64,000 bases of DNA from Richelia sinica FACHB-800 (GTDB lineage: Bacteria; Cyanobacteriota; Cyanobacteriia; Cyanobacteriales; Nostocaceae). The notes below the pieces were generated by a model, which was not told where the DNA came from, did not search any database, and saw only the letters and a list, made by a program, of their open reading frames with translations. Positions 16,720 to 24,807 of the stretch are shown here, piece by piece. The translations under genes were made by a program, and so were the position numbers. The stretch's first letter is position 1; every line of letters starts with the position of its first letter. The stretch spans positions 1-64,000 of the forward strand of contig NZ_JACJTT010000026.1 of the NCBI RefSeq assembly GCF_014698825.1, read 5' to 3'.

Positions 16720-17320
16720 CAGCCCAGGTAAATCCGCTTAATTTCAGGTTAGTCTCTACTTATCACATGTTGCCAGAAAGCGTTTCTTTCCTCTCATTCT
16801 CCCCGCTACTCATGGGAGAATAGGAGGAGAAATTATGGAAGTTAGAAATTAACAATTAAAAATTTAAAAATATATATAATACAGTTGTTTTCTCTTCTTC
16901 ACTGCTGCTGAAATTAACAAACTTGCTATTGTCGCCCTATCTATAAATTTACCCCTTATATAATACATTTGTTTCTTAAGTACGCAAGTACCCATTTAAA
17001 TTTTAATTAAAAAACACATGCTTGTTAATTTTTATTCAATGGAATGAAATTCCGATTTGATCCGTTACTGAGTTTTAGTTTATGATTAACCGTAGATAAA
17101 ATGTATCATTAAAAATGCGTATCTCTTTATAAGAGAGATAAAATTTCTAGCCTATTCTTAAACTCGAATACACTAGAAAGCTTATCCTGCACTAATTTAT
17201 TAAATATTTTTTATTTGGATGCTTTTGCTCACAACCTTTGTAAGTTATATTTATTGGTTTCCTCACAAATATAAATCATGATACAATTGTACTAAAAGCA
17301 ATTGAACTACAGGTTAAAAA
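16720..17320. other. AT-rich spacer before the restriction-modification genes
   Basis: 601 bases without a gene. Two inverted repeats are visible: ATTCTCCC (16796-16803) with GGGAGAAT (16814-16821), which has no T-run after it, and TATCTCT (17120-17126) with AGAGATA (17134-17140). A TACAAT hexamer at 17282-17287, 34 bp before the methylase start, is a reasonable -10 box but no good -35 partner is apparent. The AT content rises towards the methylase, marking the probable left boundary of acquired DNA. Confidence 0.4.
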
Positions 17321-18166
17321 ATGGTTTCTGTCAATAAGCTGGTCAAACCTTTTCTGAAATGGGCAGGAGGAAAACGACAACTCGTTCCATTAATTCTGGG
17401 AAATTATCTTCCTAAAAATTACAATTACCAAACTTACTATGAACCTTTTCTTGGCGGAGGAGCAGTTTTATTCGCTTTGCAACCTAAAAAAGCTGTAATT
17501 AATGATAGTAATACTGAATTGATTAATTGTTATAAAGTTGTTAAAGAATCTGTTGAAGAATTAATTGATAGTTTAAAAAAACACCAAAATAATGAGAATT
17601 ACTATTATGAAATTCGAGATTGGGATAGGGACAATGGTTTTCACAAAAGAACGCCAATAGAAAGAGCATCAAGGATTATTTTTCTTAATAAAACCTGTTA
17701 CAATGGGCTATTTAGGGTTAATTCCCAAGGACAGTTTAATGTGCCTTTTGGTAAGTATAAGAATCCCAATATCTTAGATGTAGCTGTTTTAAAAGCAGTG
17801 AGTAAATATTTGAATGAAAACGAAATTACAATTTTAAATTCTGATTTTCAAGATGCTCTTAAAGATGCGAAAAAAGGAGATTTTATTTATATTGATCCTC
17901 CATATGATCCAGTTTCAGATACTGCTTCTTTCACGGGTTATGATATACAAGGATTTAATAAAGATGAACAAATTAGATTGAAAGAGACATTTGCTGCTTT
18001 AGATAAAAGAGGTTGTAAGGTTCTATTGAGTAATGCTTATACAAAATTTATTGTAGATTTGTATAATGATTATAAATGGTCTAAGGTTTCGGCTATTAGA
18101 TCCATTAATTCCAATGCTCAAAAAAGAGGTAAAGTAGACGAAATTTTAGTAAGAAACTATGACTGA
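17321..18166 (+). CDS. DNA adenine methyltransferase, Dam/DpnM family (type II modification)
   Basis: A 281-residue N6-adenine methylase of the alpha (Dam) class. Motif X is FLKWAGGKRQL (about 11-21), motif I is YYEPFLGGGAV (about 40-50), the family-specific NKTCYNGLFRVN...FNVPFGKYKNP segment lies around 125-148, and the catalytic motif IV is DPPY at 192-195. It transfers a methyl group from S-adenosylmethionine to an adenine in its site. Members of this class often recognise GATC, but the target cannot be read from the sequence. The gene overlaps the downstream nuclease by 8 bp, is far more AT-rich than its neighbours and holds no HIP1 site, pointing to acquisition by transfer. Confidence 0.93.
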   Translation: MVSVNKLVKPFLKWAGGKRQLVPLILGNYLPKNYNYQTYYEPFLGGGAVLFALQPKKAVINDSNTELINCYKVVKESVEELIDSLKKHQNNENYYYEIRDWDRDNGFHKRTPIERASRIIFLNKTCYNGLFRVNSQGQFNVPFGKYKNPNILDVAVLKAVSKYLNENEITILNSDFQDALKDAKKGDFIYIDPPYDPVSDTASFTGYDIQGFNKDEQIRLKETFAALDKRGCKVLLSNAYTKFIVDLYNDYKWSKVSAIRSINSNAQKRGKVDEILVRNYD

Positions 18167-19481
18167 TATATCGAAAACAAAACAGCAATCTAAGAATGAT
18201 ACTGCTTGGGAGAAATTATTTCTAAAATATAATATTTTAGAAGAGATATCCAAGACAGGTTTTTTTGAAATTGAATCTTCAAGTATTAATGAATTTAGAG
18301 AAAGTAGATTAATGGCAAAATTTGATCACTATGACACATTGCCTAAAATTTTTAAGAAAAATGGACTCTCTATATTATCTATATCCAGAAATAAATACAT
18401 TATTGGTAAATTTGATGCTTATTTAAAAGTTATATACGATAATAAAATAGAAGCAATTCCTGTGGATTTTCCAACAGGAATAGAAAGTATAGATTATACA
18501 AATTTATATTCAGAAAGTTCGGCATTAAGCTGTGCTTTTAATACAGGTATAATGAATGACTTAGTTAACGGAGAAGATTTATATCATACAGTTTATGGAA
18601 GAATGTCTACAGGAGTTTTTAAATTTAGTATAAATAAGATAGTAGATGACCTTCAACATACTATAGAAGTTAATAATGCTCAATGCGAAATAGATGCAGG
18701 ATTTGAAAGTGAACATTACTTTTTGCTACTAGAAGCAAAATTATATGATGTAGATGATTTTTTGGTCAGACAACTATATTATCCATACAGGCTTTGGTCT
18801 AGTAAAATTACCACTAAAGAAGTAATTCCTGTTTTAATGACTTATTCCAATTCCACTAATATATTTAGCTTTTTTATATATAAGTTTAATGACATTACGA
18901 ATTATAATTCTATAAAATTATTAGAACAAAGAAATTATGTCATAGCGCCTGAAATTATCACACATGATGATGTAGATAAAATTTTCAACTGTGTTAACTT
19001 AGCTCCTGAACCAGATAATATTCCATTCCCCCAAGCAGATCAATTTGAACGAATTATAGATTTATTAACAGTTTTATTAGACAAAGAATTAACAAAGGAA
19101 GAAATAACAGCAAATTATCAATTTGATGAACGACAAACCAGTTATTATACTGATGCAGCTAGATATCTTAATTTAATGGATAAATATGTAGACCAAAATA
19201 CTAAACAAATAACATTTCGCTTAAGTTCTGAAGGTGGCAATATAATTAAGAAAAAATATAAAACAAAAATACTCTGTTTAATTGAGCAAATTTTGAAACA
19301 TCAGGTTTTTTATAAAACTTTTGAATTTACTCTTTTAGATGGTAAGATTCCAGATACGAGAGTAATTTGTGATATTATGAATTCCTGTAGTTTAAACATT
19401 AATCCTACAACTATTAAAAGACGCTCAAGTACAGTTAGGGGATGGATTACATGGATTCTAAATATGCTATCAGATGAATAA
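18159..19481 (+). CDS. Putative type II restriction endonuclease, PD-(D/E)xK
   Basis: A 440-residue protein that I do not recognise as a specific named enzyme. Its position, overlapping the end of the methylase by 8 bp, is the classical layout of a type II restriction pair. The centre carries a catalytic-looking PD-(D/E)xK pattern: D179 in EIDAGFES, then E192-A-K194 in LLLEAK, with 12 residues between D and E, followed by a QLYYPYRLW helix. The N-terminus (about 1-120) and the C-terminal 150 residues, which look like winged-helix segments (ELTKEEITANYQFDERQTSYY), may recognise DNA. AT-rich with many AAA/ATA codons. Function as a nuclease is inferred from context plus motif. Confidence 0.78.
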   Translation: MTDISKTKQQSKNDTAWEKLFLKYNILEEISKTGFFEIESSSINEFRESRLMAKFDHYDTLPKIFKKNGLSILSISRNKYIIGKFDAYLKVIYDNKIEAIPVDFPTGIESIDYTNLYSESSALSCAFNTGIMNDLVNGEDLYHTVYGRMSTGVFKFSINKIVDDLQHTIEVNNAQCEIDAGFESEHYFLLLEAKLYDVDDFLVRQLYYPYRLWSSKITTKEVIPVLMTYSNSTNIFSFFIYKFNDITNYNSIKLLEQRNYVIAPEIITHDDVDKIFNCVNLAPEPDNIPFPQADQFERIIDLLTVLLDKELTKEEITANYQFDERQTSYYTDAARYLNLMDKYVDQNTKQITFRLSSEGGNIIKKKYKTKILCLIEQILKHQVFYKTFEFTLLDGKIPDTRVICDIMNSCSLNINPTTIKRRSSTVRGWITWILNMLSDE

Positions 19482-19505
19482 ATTATAAAATTATAATTGA
19501 TTTTT
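19481..19505 (+). terminator. Possible terminator after the restriction gene
   Basis: AATTATAA (19481-19488) and TTATAATT (19491-19498) form an 8-bp all-AT stem with a 2-base loop, followed by GATTTTT. It overlaps the stop codon of the nuclease. Weak stem, hence low confidence. Confidence 0.4.
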
Positions 19506-19628
19506 GCAGAAATTTTATGGAATCGAATAACAAAATAAAGCTTGATTTTAGTGAGTCTACAATCATTGCCACTCTAAGTTTTTAATTTTTTAATCTTTTG
19601 AAATTTTCTACGGTATGGTTATTTGATT

Positions 19629-19775
19629 TTAATGGCGTACCATCAAACCAACGAAAGAACCACTATGTTTAATGTTATTAAATACATCATGGTTAATTTT
19701 ATATTGTTTAACTAGCTCTCTCATTGGTCTGCAAAAGGGACGTGGGCAAGTTTGTTTGGGGATTTGACTTACCAT
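19629..19775 (-). CDS. Possible small protein or remnant with a CPRPFC motif
   Basis: A 48-codon ATG-to-TAA frame on the minus strand, in the 459-bp gap between the restriction gene and the DUF751 gene. It begins MVSQIPKQTCPRPFCRPM and ends SGSFVGLMVRH, with a plausible mixed composition (RELVKQYKINHDVFNNI). C10 and C15 in CPRPFC could coordinate metal or simply be chance. No ribosome-binding site stands out. It may be a real small gene, a fragment of a larger decayed one, or a spurious frame; I do not recognise homologues. Confidence 0.3.
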   Translation of the reverse strand: MVSQIPKQTCPRPFCRPMRELVKQYKINHDVFNNIKHSGSFVGLMVRH

Positions 19776-19940
19776 TTACTTTAGGATTTCACCACAACGA
19801 GCTATTTAATCAAGTTCAATATAACTAACGAATCATATTTTATCTGAACTGAGTAATTTTCTATCCCTATAGATTACAATTAAGCTAAACAACTGGTTGA
19901 AAATAAACTTACAGTCTATAACAAGGTAATCTGCTTTCAA

Positions 19941-20147
19941 ATGTTTGACGGATTTTGGGATAATGTCTTTCGCTACCCCCGCTACTTTATTACCATTCTT
20001 GTTGGTCTTTTCGTTAACACCTTTGCACCCTTAGTACCACTGTTTAAACGTCCAGTTACTTTGGTGGCCCTCATCGGGTTATTTCTGGGTGGTATATTTT
20101 TCCTGACACTCACCCTCCGTGCCATGTTGGGCTTGAGTGCAAGCTAA
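19941..20147 (+). CDS. ycf33: DUF751 / Ycf33 family small membrane protein
   Basis: A 68-residue protein with two membrane helices (about 16-33 and 42-62), beginning MFDGFWDNVFRYPRYFIT, the DUF751/Ycf33 signature. It is conserved in cyanobacteria and red-lineage plastids; role unknown, though phenotype reports elsewhere link it loosely to photosynthetic electron flow. It ends 108 bp before rbfA, on the same strand, an arrangement that is common in cyanobacteria and suggests co-transcription. Confidence 0.88.
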   Translation: MFDGFWDNVFRYPRYFITILVGLFVNTFAPLVPLFKRPVTLVALIGLFLGGIFFLTLTLRAMLGLSAS

Positions 20148-20254
20148 ACTAGGGTGATATGGACTTTTGCTAGGGCTATCTGAGCCGCGAGCAATGTCCT
20201 TTCATCAGCATCTATATCATTATCGTACAACCTCTGTGAGAAGGCGGAATCTAT

Positions 20255-20650
20255 ATGGCTACAAGTCGCCGCGTTTCCCGCGTAGCTGAATTAATTAAAC
20301 GGGAAGTTAGCCAAATGCTAGTTAACGGTATTAAAGACGACCGTGTAGGAACGGGTATGGTTAGCGTCACCGATGTGGATGTTTCTGGTGATCTACAACA
20401 TGCCAAAATCTTCGTCAGTATTTATGGAACAGAGGAAGCCAAAGCCGAAACAATGGCAGGATTAAGGTCTGCTACTGGTTATGTTCGGAGTGAACTTGGT
20501 GCTAGGGTGCGGCTGCGTCGCACTCCAGAGGTCATCTTCATTGAAGACAATTCTATTGAAAGAGGCACTAAAGTATTGACCCTATTAAACCAACTCAGAC
20601 AAGAACGCACAAATACGCCAGAGGAAGACGAAGAATTTGTAAGTGAATAA
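20255..20650 (+). CDS. rbfA: 30S ribosome-binding factor RbfA
   Basis: A 131-residue RbfA with the KH-like fold. Landmarks: [17 protein letters not shown] at the N-terminus, the [20 protein letters not shown] segment (about 37-56), and the C-terminal [18 protein letters not shown] (about 88-105). RbfA binds the 30S subunit and assists maturation of the 16S rRNA 5' end, particularly in the cold. An acidic tail (EDEEFVSE) follows. Closed by a good terminator at 20726-20752. The ATG at 20255 gives the usual start. Confidence 0.97.
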   Translation: MATSRRVSRVAELIKREVSQMLVNGIKDDRVGTGMVSVTDVDVSGDLQHAKIFVSIYGTEEAKAETMAGLRSATGYVRSELGARVRLRRTPEVIFIEDNSIERGTKVLTLLNQLRQERTNTPEEDEEFVSE

Positions 20651-20725
20651 AAAAGCTTTCTCATGTCCTAACTGGCTTGTCTACACTTATATTTCTCAAA
20701 ATTTGTAAAGTTTTGTTCTGACACC

Positions 20726-20752
20726 AAAAACCTGGCCTAGTGCCAGGTTTTT
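20726..20752 (+). terminator. Rho-independent terminator after rbfA
   Basis: An 11-bp perfect stem, AAAAACCTGGC (20726-20736) with GCCAGGTTTTT (20742-20752), and a 5-base loop CTAGT, with T-rich sequence after it. This is symmetrical and could work in both directions. Confidence 0.88.
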
Positions 20753-21089
20753 ATTATGGACAATTTTAAGTTTTGTAACAATTACTGTGGTTAACCCCTC
20801 TTCTGTTTTCCCGATAGGTAACTTCACTTGTGATGAGGAAGGTAATATCAAGGCTTTTAGCTGTTAAGTCGGGATTTTCGGGCGGTTACACAATGTCTGT
20901 AACGACGACCACAAAAATAAGCTGTTAATAGTAGTACGGTTAAAAAAATATGAATAGATTGATAACTACAAAGCTGGGTAGTGTAACTTAGCGTTTGTAA
21001 CTAGCGATCGCTTATATTTGCTTCACTCAAAATAATATTCCCACAGAATTCTTTACCAAAATTTAAAGAACTCTGCTCAGAATAGAAAT

Positions 21090-21165
21090 GGAAAGGTTTA
21101 CACGCTGCGATGTGTAAATCCTAAAAATCTCAGGAAACACAGGCTGCTACGGTGTTTCTTTTATT
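21090..21165 (+). ncRNA. Candidate small RNA with two tandem hairpins (possibly Yfr2-like)
   Basis: Two hairpins follow each other. The first pairs AGGTTTACAC (21094-21103) with GTGTAAATCCT (21112-21122), with one bulged base. The second pairs GAAACAC (21134-21140) with GTGTTTC (21152-21158) around an 11-base loop and is followed by TTTTATT, like an intrinsic terminator. The linker contains CAGGAAACAC. This arrangement, and the GGAAACA element, recall the Yfr2 (Cyano-2) small RNA family of cyanobacteria, as I remember it. It lies in an 806-bp gene-free gap between rbfA and the DUF4327 gene and is not preceded by a gene that would need this terminator. The transcript start is unknown. Confidence 0.42.
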
Positions 21166-21456
21166 CGTAATGGCCTGGCCATACAGACCATTAACTTTAG
21201 TTGACTGTCAATTACTGGGTTTTGGGCTAAAGTTTGCTAATAATTTTTACTTAAAATGGAGGTGGAAAGCAGAAAAGTCAGCGTTTGTTGACAAATTTAA
21301 TATTTCTTTAGATAATTTACAAAGGTATAGCGTCAAAATGATAATAGTTCCGTATAGCAAACTACAAAACCCTAGCCACAGGTCTGTTTATTGCCATGTT
21401 TGTTCCTCAACCAAGATTGGGAACACTATCTAAGTGTAATTTTGTGAGTAAAAAAA

Positions 21457-21693
21457 ATGAGTGTGAATACGGTGCCTTCTATCAATTACTACTCTTTAGA
21501 CGTAATCCAGGACGAAGCACGACGACTTGTGCAGAAGGGGATGGTTAGCCGTCAGCAGCCAATATATACACTCTGCCAATTCATCCCAGCTAGAGAGTGG
21601 GTTTGTGTTGAATGCGAATTAGAAAAATGTGATTTTTTATTACGCGATCGCATTGGTGATTTGATTGGACGTGAAGAATGGGATAACGACTAA
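21457..21693 (+). CDS. DUF4327 family protein
   Basis: A 78-residue protein of the cyanobacterial DUF4327 family: YSLDVIQDEARRLVQKG (about 12-28), RQQPIYTLCQFIPAREWVCVE (about 32-52) and the strongly conserved end LLRDRIGDLIGREEWDND. Soluble, with a few conserved cysteines (C40, C50, C54, C59 by count). No function is established. A HIP1 site lies in the RDRIGD codons. The gene stands alone. Confidence 0.88.
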   Translation: MSVNTVPSINYYSLDVIQDEARRLVQKGMVSRQQPIYTLCQFIPAREWVCVECELEKCDFLLRDRIGDLIGREEWDND

Positions 21694-21998
21694 TCATCTG
21701 CTCAGATGCTGGTTTTGAATTGGGTGTTTAATTTTGGGAATTTCAAAAAAAATCATTTAACGTCCATATCGAGATAGTTTCTCTCAATCTGAATAAGTTT
21801 TTCCTAATTCAAAATCATGTGTCGGGGCAGTTGTTCATTTACAGCTGCTCCGATCATTTATGTACCATACTGCTGGAAGATCCGGGATGTGGGGTGTGAT
21901 CCCGATGACAAATGAGAAATTAAAAATTAAAAACTCTCAAATCTAGACGCTACAAGAGTTTTCCTGTTGAAATTTATTGCTGGATTATGGATTGAAAA
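21694..21998. other. Spacer between DUF4327 and a leftward hypothetical gene
   Basis: About 305 bases between convergent genes. A loose stem GGGGCAG / CTGCTCC near 21825-21852 is the only structure noticed; it lacks a T-run. No gene or repeat was seen. Confidence 0.4.
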
Positions 21999-22352
21999 TT
22001 AACCAACTTGCTCTAAATATTGGTTAATATCCTCAATCATGCGGGTTAATTCCGCTTCTGTTGTCAAGCGAATACCCATATTGCGAATGGTTAATAGAAC
22101 CTTGGCAGCAAAAGGGCTAGGCCAAATATTAGGATTGCAAAAAACCTCTAAAAACACATCCCCTGTGTAACGGTATTCCAAAGGGGTTTGGGGTGTAGCT
22201 TTTCCAGTACCTGGAGTAGGTTTAGCAGCAACAACTTTCAGTCGTGCCATCAATTCATCAATCGCTGCTTTCAATTCCCTTGCTGCTTGGGGTGAAAAGC
22301 TGAAAGAAACAGATCCTTCCGTCAAGTTGAGAGTAAGAGGCGTAGAAGACAT
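21999..22352 (-). CDS. Conserved hypothetical cyanobacterial protein
   Basis: A 117-residue soluble protein that I cannot assign to a named family. The frame is open four codons further (to 22364), but MSSTPLTLNLTEGSVSFSFS reads as the natural start. The N-terminal half has alternating beta-type residues followed by the helix SPQAARELKAAIDELMARLK (about 20-39), a proline/threonine linker (AKPTPGTGKATPQTP) and a C-terminal part with LLTIRNMGIRLTTEAELTRM. It lies 69 bp downstream of the Uma2 gene and may be transcribed with it. No catalytic motif is evident. Confidence 0.6.
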   Translation of the reverse strand: MSSTPLTLNLTEGSVSFSFSPQAARELKAAIDELMARLKVVAAKPTPGTGKATPQTPLEYRYTGDVFLEVFCNPNIWPSPFAAKVLLTIRNMGIRLTTEAELTRMIEDINQYLEQVG

Positions 22353-22421
22353 AAGGAAGAACAACTCATAGCTACTTACTTATGTTACTGGACAAGGTTA
22401 TCCAGTCTGATTCAGAAATTG

Positions 22422-23153
22422 CTAATTTGGCTCAATTCCCAACGCTCTTAATTGTGCTTCTAATTGTGCTGCCCTTTGTTTAGCAGCTTCGGCTTCTTGT
22501 TTGGCACTCTCAGCCTCTTGTTTAGCCGCTTGTGCACTTTCTATACCTGTGGGTAAAATCGTGCCAGTGTTGTCACACCACCGTAACCAAACATCTTGTT
22601 TACCTTCAAAGATGCCTTCCCACAAACTTAAGCCTAAACCTACCCCAGCAAACCAGAAATTTTCCATTTCTAGATATTGCCTAATATTTAGTTGGTAGGT
22701 TCGCAGCAACTTATCCCCCAACATTTGCAAAGGATCAAATACAGCATAGTAGGGGACTCCCATTCTGGCGTAATCTTTTAATTTAGAACCGAGTTCATTA
22801 CCTTCCCGGTTAGAAACAATTTCTATGACTACATCAGGTGCTTTACCAAACTGCCAAGTAAAATAACTACGATTCTTTTTTTCTCCCCAATCTTGAGGCA
22901 TGGTTACATCAAGACTGAGAAAAACATCTGGGACAAGTGGTGGCAACCCAATATTATAAAATACTCCCACATTAGCAGAGGCAATAAAACTTTGTGTATC
23001 TGTGGGAGGAACCCAACCGTTGTATAAAACTTCTGTTAGTAGACGCTGTTGTTTTTCAGAAAGAAAATTATCCACTGGTGTGTCGTCTTCAGTAACAACA
23101 TGGCTGAGATCAATTTCAGGAGCGAGTTCTGAAGATAAGGCTTCTTGTACCAT
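22422..23153 (-). CDS. Uma2-family (DUF820) PD-(D/E)xK protein with coiled-coil tail
   Basis: A 243-residue Uma2-family protein. The nuclease-like core has PPLVPDVFLSLDVTMP (about 73-88), and the conserved PDVVIEIVSNREGNELGSKLKDYARMGVPYYAVFDP (about 109-144), where the acidic/EIVS and K residues correspond to a PD-(D/E)xK site. The C-terminal 40 residues form a coiled coil of AKQEAE repeats (about 205-240). Cyanobacterial genomes carry dozens of Uma2 proteins whose role is unresolved. Nothing next to it suggests a defence island or toxin-antitoxin pair. Confidence 0.88.
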   Translation of the reverse strand: MVQEALSSELAPEIDLSHVVTEDDTPVDNFLSEKQQRLLTEVLYNGWVPPTDTQSFIASANVGVFYNIGLPPLVPDVFLSLDVTMPQDWGEKKNRSYFTWQFGKAPDVVIEIVSNREGNELGSKLKDYARMGVPYYAVFDPLQMLGDKLLRTYQLNIRQYLEMENFWFAGVGLGLSLWEGIFEGKQDVWLRWCDNTGTILPTGIESAQAAKQEAESAKQEAEAAKQRAAQLEAQLRALGIEPN

Positions 23154-23292
23154 GGCTGTCTCCTTGACGAGGGGCCTGCTTTATATCGTACCTGTTTCAA
23201 TATCGTTAGTGCAGGAAGCAAAGTGCTGTATTTGACCAAATACTAGGAAATATTGTCATATTTCCATGAGGTTATTTTGTATGATTGGCCTG

Positions 23293-24087
23293 CTATTTTC
23301 CTGTTAATTTCACTAAGAAAATTCCACCAAAATATAAACCTAAAACGGCTCCAGCTAATAAACTTTGCGTGAGTGGGTCAGTGGAAGGTGTGATAACTGC
23401 ACCTAAAACTACTGCGGCCATAATTACATAGCGCCAACCAGCCAACATAGTTTGAGAAGAAATGATTCCCAAATTAGCTAATATTAATTGGATGACGGGA
23501 ATTTGAAATGCTAACCCAGTGCTGAATGCCAGTAAGAGTACGAATTCAAAATACTTTTCAATTGACCATAGTTGCTCAACTACGTCTGCACCATAGCTGA
23601 TGAAAAACTGCAAAGCTGCGGGGATTAAAATTAAGTAGGCAAAAGCTAACCCACCAACGAAGAGAATACTAGAGCCAAATACGACTGGGCCCAACAGACG
23701 ACGTTCTCGACGTGTTAGACCTGGTAATACAAACTGAATAATTTGATAAAGAATGAAGGGACTGGCAACGACTAAACCACTGTAACCTGCGACTTTCAGG
23801 GATACAAAGAAATACTCACCAGGTGCTAGTTGCAAAAATTTGATGCCTTTGGCTGGAACTTCTAGCAGTCTGACTAAAGGTTTAACTGCGATGAAACAAC
23901 CAACCATACCCACTGCTACAGCGATGAGGGCATAAAAAATTCTTTGCCGTAATTCTTCAAGATGGTCAAACAGTGACATTTCCACTTCATCAGGCAATTC
24001 ATCCAGGGGATTGACTGCCGAGTTGTTGTATGATTCTGGGTCGAGATTGGGGGAATTGATAGTATCTACCTGTTGTGAATGCGTCAT
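23293..24087 (-). CDS. tatC: Twin-arginine translocase subunit TatC
   Basis: A 264-residue TatC with six predicted membrane helices and the conserved N-terminal cytosolic motif [18 protein letters not shown] (about 39-56). Also visible: [24 protein letters not shown] (second helix region), RRERRLLGP and the end [18 protein letters not shown]. TatC binds the twin-arginine signal peptide and forms the core of the Tat export pathway in plasma and thylakoid membranes. A 38-residue acidic extension precedes the core, as in other cyanobacteria. No tatA gene is adjacent. It is divergent from the arsR-type gene. Confidence 0.96.
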   Translation of the reverse strand: MTHSQQVDTINSPNLDPESYNNSAVNPLDELPDEVEMSLFDHLEELRQRIFYALIAVAVGMVGCFIAVKPLVRLLEVPAKGIKFLQLAPGEYFFVSLKVAGYSGLVVASPFILYQIIQFVLPGLTRRERRLLGPVVFGSSILFVGGLAFAYLILIPAALQFFISYGADVVEQLWSIEKYFEFVLLLAFSTGLAFQIPVIQLILANLGIISSQTMLAGWRYVIMAAVVLGAVITPSTDPLTQSLLAGAVLGLYFGGIFLVKLTGK

Positions 24088-24286
24088 GGATTAGCAAATG
24101 GGCAACATTCCTTCACTATTTTATCTGTGTGGGTGTCTAGGGGATGGGGTGAATGGTCTGAGGTGGGGAAATTAGGCTACATTTTTATATTTGATTAAAT
24201 AAGTACAAGTAATTTTAGTTAAAAAAATATTTATTGATATGTATTATATAAGATTAGAAATACTCTCATTTTCATTGGTATTTGGT

Positions 24287-24307
24287 TATAATACTAATTA
24301 GTTATTA
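24287..24307 (+). promoter_or_regulatory. Candidate promoter -10 box with overlapping palindromic operator
   Basis: TATAAT at 24287-24292 is overlapped by an imperfect palindrome: TAATA (24289-24293), CTAATTAG (24294-24301), one extra T, then TATTA (24303-24307). It ends 33 bp before the ArsR-family start codon. Autoregulation through such a palindrome is usual for ArsR-type repressors, but there is no clear -35 box and the operator role is inferred. Confidence 0.4.
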
Positions 24308-24340
24308 AACAATTTTTTGTGGTGATCATTAAATTTTCCT

Positions 24341-24703
24341 ATGGCAAATACCAAGCCACCTCAGCCTGACTCACCGATTTTTGTGGCAGTTGCTGACTAT
24401 TTTAAGGTGTTATCAGAAGTCAGTCGGCTACAAATTTTAACTTGTCTGAAGTCAGGCCCGATGAATGTGATGGAAATTGCCGAGGTAACTGGACTGGGAC
24501 AAGCAAATCTGTCTAAACATTTGAAGGTGTTAACTCAGGCAGGAATTTTATCTCGTCAAACTAAGGGTACTAGCGCCTTTTATGAGATTACAGACCCGAT
24601 GATTTTTGATTTGTGTGAGCTAGTATGCGATCGCATCAGTGAACGCATCCAGCAGCAAGCAGCAAGTTTGAAAGCCCTGCGTGGCAAAAAAGCCATGTTC
24701 TAA
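24341..24703 (+). CDS. ArsR-family winged-helix transcriptional regulator
   Basis: A 120-residue winged-helix regulator: ADYFKVLSEVSRLQILTCL (about 18-36), the recognition helix region MEIAEVTGLGQANLSKHLKVL (about 46-66) and the wing GILSRQTKGTSAFYEI. The classical ArsR/SmtB metal motif ELCVCDL is absent; C34 and the LCELVC pair near residues 92-97 might sense redox state or metal, but that is speculation. It is followed 104 bp later by a flavin oxidoreductase on the same strand, the probable co-regulated gene. The upstream palindrome at 24289-24307 may be its operator. Confidence 0.9.
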   Translation: MANTKPPQPDSPIFVAVADYFKVLSEVSRLQILTCLKSGPMNVMEIAEVTGLGQANLSKHLKVLTQAGILSRQTKGTSAFYEITDPMIFDLCELVCDRISERIQQQAASLKALRGKKAMF

Positions 24704-24807
24704 ATCCACTCTATAGCCAGTAATTTATCTATGGTTAGCATAGATATTAACTATGTAATGTTAAAATTACTGATCAGCTATTTAGTCAATTACTGAAATA
24801 TTTGTCT

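Noticed and set aside
16796-16821. Terminator after the hetZ-like gene
   Set aside because: The 8-bp stem is clean but is followed by AGGAGGAG rather than T residues.
21152-21433. A 93-codon plus-strand frame after the tandem hairpins
   Set aside because: It starts inside the terminator-like hairpin, has no ribosome site, and its composition looks like translated spacer.
22422-23153. Uma2 protein as part of a defence system
   Set aside because: Uma2 genes are very numerous in cyanobacteria and nothing adjacent looks like a defence partner.
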